Assembly (NCBI GenBank): GCA_910585385.1
Contig: CAJUDV010000043.1
Coordinates: 1 to 17,255, forward strand
Direction of reading: 5' to 3'
Length of the DNA stretch: 17,255 nucleotides
DNA from: an uncultured Oscillibacter sp.
Lineage (GTDB): Bacteria > Bacillota > Clostridia > Oscillospirales > Oscillospiraceae
The translations under genes were made by a program, and so were the position numbers. Under the pieces are notes generated by a model that searched no databases, was not told the origin of the DNA, and was given only the letters and a program-made list of their open reading frames with translations. Positions 14,187 to 17,255 of the stretch are shown here, in pieces; within the stretch, counting starts at the first letter, position 1; every line of letters begins with the position of its first letter.

Positions 14187-15764
14187 TCAGCCGACGTATT
14201 TCATGCCGGAATCGTTCTTCTCGATGGTGTGATCCTGGGTGAAGCCCATATACCACTCGTCCATCTCCGTGTTCGTCAGGTTGTCGCGGACCTGGACCTT
14301 CCAATAGGGTGTGCTCTGGCCCACAAAGTACATGATGTGGTAGCCGTAGTCCGTCTCCACGATGCCGCTGTCGCCGGGCTGGCGGCTGGCGTCAAAGCAC
14401 CAGTCGTTGAAGGTGGGAACCATCTGGCCCTGATAGACCTCGGTGTAGATGCCGCCCTCAGCGGCGTTGCCGTCGGCGGAGTTCTCCCGGGCAAGGTCGG
14501 CAAAAGAGTCTTCAGTGGCGGCGCCGGACTGCCACTGGGCGTACAGCTCCTCGGCTTTTGCCTTGGCGTCGGCCCGCTTGGCGTCCACGTCGGCCTGATA
14601 GCCCTCGGCCTCGCTGGAGAGGGTGGTCTCCTCAGGGCGGATCAGCACATGGCGGATGTCTATGGTGTTGTACTCAGAACGGGACTTGCTGTGGAACAGG
14701 GCCACGGTGTAGGACGAGGAGTTCTCGATTACCTGCGTGTCGCCCTCCCGGCGGGCGTCGTCAAAGACCCAATCCAGAGTGGGGTTGCTGGCGTAGGAGG
14801 CGGTCTCTGGGTGGGAGTAGGTGACGCCGTTGTCCGGATCCGCCAGGGACTCCAGGCTGGCGCCGCCCTTGCAGGCGGCCAGGATTTCCTCGGCCTTGGC
14901 CTTGGCGGCCTCCATGGCGGCGGCGGTCTCCGCTTCGGTGGGCTCCACGGTGTTGCCCTCGGCGTCGGTGGTGGACTCGGCCATGCCGGAGACAGTGACG
15001 GACTCGTAGTTCACCCGGTCATAGCTGTTGCGGTCGGCATTGTAGGCGTCCTCCAGATCTGTGTCGGAGTAGACCAGGCTGTCCTGCTTGGCGTTGGCGT
15101 AGGCCTCGTACTGGAGGGTGGCCATCAGCCGCTGGCCATAGATCTTCTCCGTCATGAGGCTGCCCAGGCTGTTCTGGAGATAACGGTCCGCGGATACGCC
15201 GTTGGCTGAGGCAATGGCGCGGAGGTCCGCCATCTGGGCGTCATACTCCTCCTGCACGCTGGCGGGATACTGGAAGCCCTCTTCCTTGGCGGCCTTTAGA
15301 ACAGACTGCACGGCGGCAATCTGCTCCAGAGCCTGGTCCGCGAAGTAATCCTTCCAGGTCTGGCCCGCGGCCTCAGCCTCCAGGCCCAGCATAGTGGCGT
15401 CGCCCTCGCTCAGGGTCTGGCTGGAGAGCGGCGCGCTGGAATTCAGGCTCAGCACACCGTAGGAGAGCATGGCGTAATTATTGTTGATGAAATTGCGGTA
15501 GACGTTCTGGTAGTGGAAGGTCACCTCGGCGGCGGTGTACTTCTGCCCGTCAATGGTGGCGGCGGTGGCGGTTTTCTGGATGATGTTGGTCTTCCAGACG
15601 ATGACGGTGATGGCCACCAGCACGAATGCCACGGCGATGGCGCCGTAGAGGATGCTGCTGCGCTTTTCCTCCTTGCGCTGCTGCGCCTCACGGGCAGTCT
15701 TTGGGTCGGTCCAGCCGGTGCTGTTCAGCTCCTGACGGGATTTCTTTTCTCTAGATGCGCTCAT
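14187..15764 (-). CDS. Membrane-anchored parvulin-type peptidyl-prolyl isomerase (PrsA/SurA-like)
   Basis: The 525-residue protein has a basic cytosolic start, one membrane helix (about 37-58) without lipobox and a large outer part. A SurA/PrsA N-domain-like region (about 70-260) is followed by two parvulin-like segments. The second, with IDIRHVLIRPEE, FADLARENSADGNAAEGG and GDSGIVETDYGYHIMYF, is the recognisable PpiC domain. The first keeps only an NPTLDWVFDDARREGDTQVIE section and looks degenerate. It probably helps fold secreted proteins outside the membrane. ATG 15764 has GAGAGGA at a long 12-nt spacing; a TTG at 15785 lies above that SD. It has its own strong promoter and ends in a hairpin. 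Confidence 0.88.
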   Translation of the reverse strand: MSASREKKSRQELNSTGWTDPKTAREAQQRKEEKRSSILYGAIAVAFVLVAITVIVWKTNIIQKTATAATIDGQKYTAAEVTFHYQNVYRNFINNNYAMLSYGVLSLNSSAPLSSQTLSEGDATMLGLEAEAAGQTWKDYFADQALEQIAAVQSVLKAAKEEGFQYPASVQEEYDAQMADLRAIASANGVSADRYLQNSLGSLMTEKIYGQRLMATLQYEAYANAKQDSLVYSDTDLEDAYNADRNSYDRVNYESVTVSGMAESTTDAEGNTVEPTEAETAAAMEAAKAKAEEILAACKGGASLESLADPDNGVTYSHPETASYASNPTLDWVFDDARREGDTQVIENSSSYTVALFHSKSRSEYNTIDIRHVLIRPEETTLSSEAEGYQADVDAKRADAKAKAEELYAQWQSGAATEDSFADLARENSADGNAAEGGIYTEVYQGQMVPTFNDWCFDASRQPGDSGIVETDYGYHIMYFVGQSTPYWKVQVRDNLTNTEMDEWYMGFTQDHTIEKNDSGMKYVG

Positions 15765-15826
15765 TTGTTGTTTCAGTCCTCTCAAGTATTGGTGGTTCCT
15801 GCCGCTTTTACGGCCGGGATTTTACG

Positions 15827-15867
15827 CACTTGCATATTATACTGGATTCAAACGCATTGTGCAAGTG
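15827..15867. repeat. Inverted repeat bracketing the foldase promoter
   Basis: CACTTGCA (15827-15834) and TGCAAGTG (15860-15867) are perfect 8-bp complements, 33 bp centre to centre, about three helical turns. One arm overlaps the -35 box and the other covers the expected transcription start. This suits an operator bound by a dimeric or looping regulator, although none is identified. Confidence 0.6.
15836..15864 (-). promoter_or_regulatory. Sigma-A promoter of the foldase gene
   Basis: On the minus strand TTGCAC (15864-15859), a 17-bp spacer and a perfect TATAAT (15841-15836). Start of transcription is near 15829, giving a leader of about 65 nt. It begins 27 bp after the acetyltransferase stop. 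Confidence 0.9.
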
Positions 15868-15891
15868 GAAATTCTAAACCTCTTAACGGAT

Positions 15892-16575
15892 TTATGGGTT
15901 TTCGCGCCGAATCCGCCTTCGTGCCTCTAAAATCCGGCGGATCGCCTGCTCCGCGGCCTCCAGATTGCTGTCACACAGGACGGGCAGGAAGTCCGCCAGG
16001 GCCTCTGGCTCCATGTCCCACCAGCGGAGCTCCAGCAGGAGCGCGGTCAGCGTTTCGCTGAACCGCGATTTAATGAGCTGGGCGGGATTGCCGCCCACCA
16101 CGGTGTAGGGCTCCACATTCTTTGCCACCACAGAGCAGGCGGCCACAATGGCACCGTCCCCGATGCGGACGCCGGGCATAATGACGCTCTCCCGGCCGAT
16201 CCAAACGTCGTTTCCTATCACAGTGTCCCCCTTGAAGGGGAGCTGGGAGAGGTGGGGCGGGACGTTTTCCGTCCACGCGCCGCCAAAGACGCTGAAAGGA
16301 TATGTGCTCACACTGCTGATGCGGTGGTTGGCGCTGCCCATGATGAACCGGGTGCCGCTGGCAATGGAGCAGAATTTGCCGATCATGAGACGGTCCTCAA
16401 ACTCCGGGCAGTTGAAAAGCACGTTGTTTCGCTCAAAATCCAAGGGGGCCACGGGGTCGTCATAGTAGGTGTAGTCCCCCACGGAGATATTGGGAGCCGT
16501 AATCACATTTTTAATAAAGCAAGAGGTTTTGTACTCATTGGGAAAAATAACGCTGGGGTCCGGAATTCGTTTCAT
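15892..16575 (-). CDS. Vat/CatB-like xenobiotic O-acetyltransferase (hexapeptide repeat)
   Basis: The 227-residue protein belongs to the left-handed beta-helix acetyltransferases of the Vat (streptogramin A) and CatB (chloramphenicol) group, which use acetyl-CoA and act as trimers. It has SVGDYTYYDD (31-40), KFCSIASGTRFIMGSANHR (67-85) with the catalytic His at 84, STYPF (90-94), IGNDVWIGRESVIMPGVRIG (120-139), VVGGNPAQLIKSRFS (159-173) and LRWWD (183-187). The VGxYxYYD, GANHR-like and STYPF signatures are those of Vat proteins, but many chromosomal members have no proven resistance role. It has a strong AAGGAG SD six to eight bases before ATG 16575, preceded by a leader ORF that ends 14 bases upstream. 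Confidence 0.88.
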   Translation of the reverse strand: MKRIPDPSVIFPNEYKTSCFIKNVITAPNISVGDYTYYDDPVAPLDFERNNVLFNCPEFEDRLMIGKFCSIASGTRFIMGSANHRISSVSTYPFSVFGGAWTENVPPHLSQLPFKGDTVIGNDVWIGRESVIMPGVRIGDGAIVAACSVVAKNVEPYTVVGGNPAQLIKSRFSETLTALLLELRWWDMEPEALADFLPVLCDSNLEAAEQAIRRILEARRRIRRENP

Positions 16576-16582
16576 AAAAAAT

Positions 16583-16621
16583 CTCCTTCTTATTGCGGTT
16601 TGTCTTCACCTCCAGAGAGAG
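16583..16621 (-). promoter_or_regulatory. Possible attenuator hairpin masking the acetyltransferase SD
   Basis: In the minus-strand RNA, CUCUCUCU (16621-16614), inside leader codons 16-18, can pair with AGAAGGAG (16590-16583), the SD of the acetyltransferase. Seven of eight positions pair, one as G-U, with a 23-nt loop. A ribosome stalled over or just before the CU stretch would free the SD. Pairing of purine- and pyrimidine-rich runs can arise by chance, so this needs testing. Confidence 0.4.
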
Positions 16622-16667
16622 TTTGGTCCTCCGACGCTATCGCCCGCATTTGACGCAGAATCCGCAT
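16590..16667 (-). CDS. 25-residue leader peptide upstream of the acetyltransferase
   Basis: The ORF starts MRILRQMRAIASEDQ and ends GGEDKPQ, with a TAA stop 14 bases before the acetyltransferase ATG. Its SD, AAAGGAGG seven bases ahead, is the strongest match to consensus in this part of the window. It is basic at the front and acidic at the end, with no membrane helix or homologue I know. Short leader ORFs with good SDs directly upstream of antibiotic-resistance genes (cat, erm, some ABC-F genes) regulate them by ribosome stalling; the same job is inferred here from position and the possible SD-masking hairpin. It could also be a chance ORF, though the SD argues against that. Confidence 0.6.
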   Translation of the reverse strand: MRILRQMRAIASEDQTLSGGEDKPQ

Positions 16668-16689
16668 CCGACGACCTCCTTTCATTTTT

Positions 16690-16722
16690 ATCATAGACCG
16701 TCAGGCTGAAATCAGTCTGAAA
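16690..16722 (-). promoter_or_regulatory. Probable promoter of the leader-acetyltransferase unit, with tandem 11-bp repeat
   Basis: TATGAT (16695-16690, minus) is a good -10, 22 bp before the leader start. No good -35 is present at 17 bp. Instead, two tandem 11-bp units, TTTCAGACTGA (16722-16712) and TTTCAGCCTGA (16711-16701), with one mismatch, lie where the -35 should be. This fits a promoter that needs an activator bound to the repeats. Confidence 0.5.
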
Positions 16723-16731
16723 GCATTTTTA

Positions 16732-16761
16732 CACAACAAAACAGGGCAGTCACCTGCCCTG
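16732..16761 (-). terminator. Rho-independent terminator of the 6S RNA transcript
   Basis: On the minus strand CAGGGCAG (16761-16754), a GTGA loop and CTGCCCTG (16749-16742) make a perfect 8-bp stem followed by TTTTGTTGTG. The plus strand has no T-run after the stem, so it serves the minus strand. It separates the 6S RNA from the leader-acetyltransferase unit. Confidence 0.9.
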
Positions 16762-16966
16762 AAAAAGACGTACCCCGCGAAGGCCGTGTAGACCCGTTAT
16801 AACCTGCACCTTTACGGACAGGTGGGTCGCCTCCAACGCGCTTTATCGCTTCCAACTTCCAGCCGCAGACGGCAGCCGGGAGGCCTGCGAACCACGCGCT
16901 GATCCGGCATCCCGTATAACGAAATGTGGGTTAAAAAAAGATCTATCACGAACCCCGCAGGGCAGT
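16754..16966 (-). ncRNA. ssrS: 6S RNA (SsrS), regulator of RNA polymerase
   Basis: An approximately 200-nt non-coding gene sits between a promoter and a terminator. The 5' part holds CTGCGGGGTTCGTGA and the 3' part GGGTCTACACGGCC then TTCGCGGGGTACGTC, which resemble the conserved closing-stem ends of 6S RNA (E. coli GUUCGCAAGC and GGGUUACAGCCUGCGG). The first bases, CTGCCCTG, can pair with CAGGGCAG at the 3' end (16761-16754), and CGTTATA pairs with TATAACG inside, giving a long, interrupted rod with a central bubble. 6S RNA binds the housekeeping holoenzyme in stationary phase. In B. subtilis, 6S-1 (bsrA) lies beside yrvM (tcdA), with yrvN (rarA) next, a partial match to this neighbourhood (from memory). 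Exact ends are uncertain; the mature 5' end may be a few bases further in. Confidence 0.72.
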
Positions 16967-16969
16967 ATT

Positions 16970-16998
16970 ATCGTATCACACTCTTTGCCGGAACGCAA
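16970..16998 (-). promoter_or_regulatory. Sigma-A promoter of the 6S RNA
   Basis: On the minus strand TTGCGT (16998-16993), 17 bp, then TACGAT (16975-16970) preceded by TGA as an extended -10. An overlapping GATAAT (16972-16967) is an alternative -10. Either places the start at the CTGCCCTG that closes the predicted 6S stem. Confidence 0.6.
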
Positions 16999-17003
16999 GG
17001 GGT

Positions 17004-17242
17004 TTATTCGCCGTCCTCCTGAAAGAAGCTCTCCATAAAAAGGTCGTACACCGCCTCCAGCTCCTCGTCGGAGTCCAGGGTGGAGAGGAGGTCCTCGCCG
17101 TCCTCATGGATGACCTTTAAAATGACCAGGCCGTTGTCCGGGTCGTTCTCGTTCTCCTCGGTCTCGGCGGGAAAGAAGGCCTGGTACATCTGGCCGTTGT
17201 GCTCCAATGCGTCGATAAACTCCAGCGCGATCTCGTTGCCGT
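17004..17242 (-). CDS. DUF1292 family protein (YrzB-like), 5' end missing
   Basis: The visible C-terminal part reads GNEIALEFIDALEHNGQMYQ, then an acidic region (ETEENENDPDNGLVILKVIHEDGED) given here in outline, and LDSDEELEAVYDLFMESFFQ. The pattern of short acidic protein with GNE-x5-D-x-IE-x-NG-x-Y and a late DEEELExVxDxF matches DUF1292. The true start is beyond the window; a TTG at 17207 is inside the domain and is not a real start. In the family the first visible motif is DGNE; here the Asp codon is cut by adapter sequence, which changes it to TAC. In B. subtilis the relative yrzB follows yrrK (ruvX-like). Function unknown. Confidence 0.8.
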
Positions 17243-17255
17243 AGATCGGAAGAGC
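17243..17255 (+). other. Illumina adapter sequence at the contig end
   Basis: AGATCGGAAGAGC is identical to the first 13 bases of the Illumina TruSeq universal adapter. It lies exactly at the edge and breaks the DUF1292 reading frame at a conserved Asp codon. It is not biological sequence. Confidence 0.93.

Noticed and set aside
14178..15209. A 343-codon open frame on the plus strand, Gly/Val/Leu-rich
   Set aside because: It is the shadow of the foldase gene; low-complexity composition, no SD and no family.
16742..16990. tmRNA, RNase P RNA or SRP RNA in the non-coding stretch
   Set aside because: None of the core motifs (tRNA-like ends, GAGGAAAGUC, or the SRP GGUCAGG...GGAAGCAGC apex) is present; the 6S-like ends fit better.

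Overview
The window is a stretch of high-GC (roughly 60%) Gram-positive chromosome. The protein families, a SpoIIM/DUF95 protein, strong GGAGG ribosome binding sites, many short Rho-independent terminators and small Pro-rich hypothetical proteins suggest a spore-forming gut Clostridia, most likely of the Oscillospiraceae (Flavonifractor/Lawsonibacter/Oscillibacter type). This placement is inference; no 16S or marker phylogeny is possible here. The last 13 bases (17243-17255) are an exact copy of the Illumina TruSeq adapter start, so the right edge is an untrimmed contig end. No CRISPR array, prophage, transposase, tRNA or rRNA was seen.

Layout. (1) 123-3292, minus strand: gltX, a SpoIIM/DUF95 membrane protein and asnA form one operon with a strong sigma-A promoter at 3336-3364. 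(2) 3365-3624: a gene-free divergent spacer with a perfect hairpin. (3) 3625-7820, plus strand: trpS, a TagO/WecA-type GlcNAc-1-phosphate transferase, a UDP-GlcNAc 2-epimerase and a membrane-anchored LolA/RseB-like protein, ended by a clear terminator. The middle two genes would start a wall-linked glycopolymer and supply UDP-ManNAc. (4) 7869-8903, minus: three small unknown proteins, two with long polyproline linkers. (5) nth (minus), then a small membrane protein and rarA (plus). (6) An S1-domain RNA-binding protein (minus) that overlaps the 3' end of rarA. (7) DUF951 plus a 31-residue membrane peptide (plus). (8) 12663-15764, minus: a PrsA/SurA-like foldase, tcdA and a DUF554 membrane protein. 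(9) 15892-16667, minus: a Vat/CatB-like hexapeptide acetyltransferase preceded by a 25-codon leader ORF. (10) 16732-17242, minus: a 6S RNA gene with its own promoter and terminator, behind a truncated DUF1292 (YrzB-like) gene.

The most notable signals are in the last 2 kb. The acetyltransferase has the layout of translational attenuation: a strong-SD leader peptide whose CU-rich stretch can pair with the acetyltransferase SD. The 6S RNA has a 5' end identical to the 3' arm of its own terminator, so two stems compete for one strand. The foldase promoter is bracketed by a perfect 8-bp inverted repeat, and the foldase appears to carry two parvulin-like modules, the first degenerate. The rest is mostly housekeeping: translation, DNA repair, tRNA modification and envelope synthesis.
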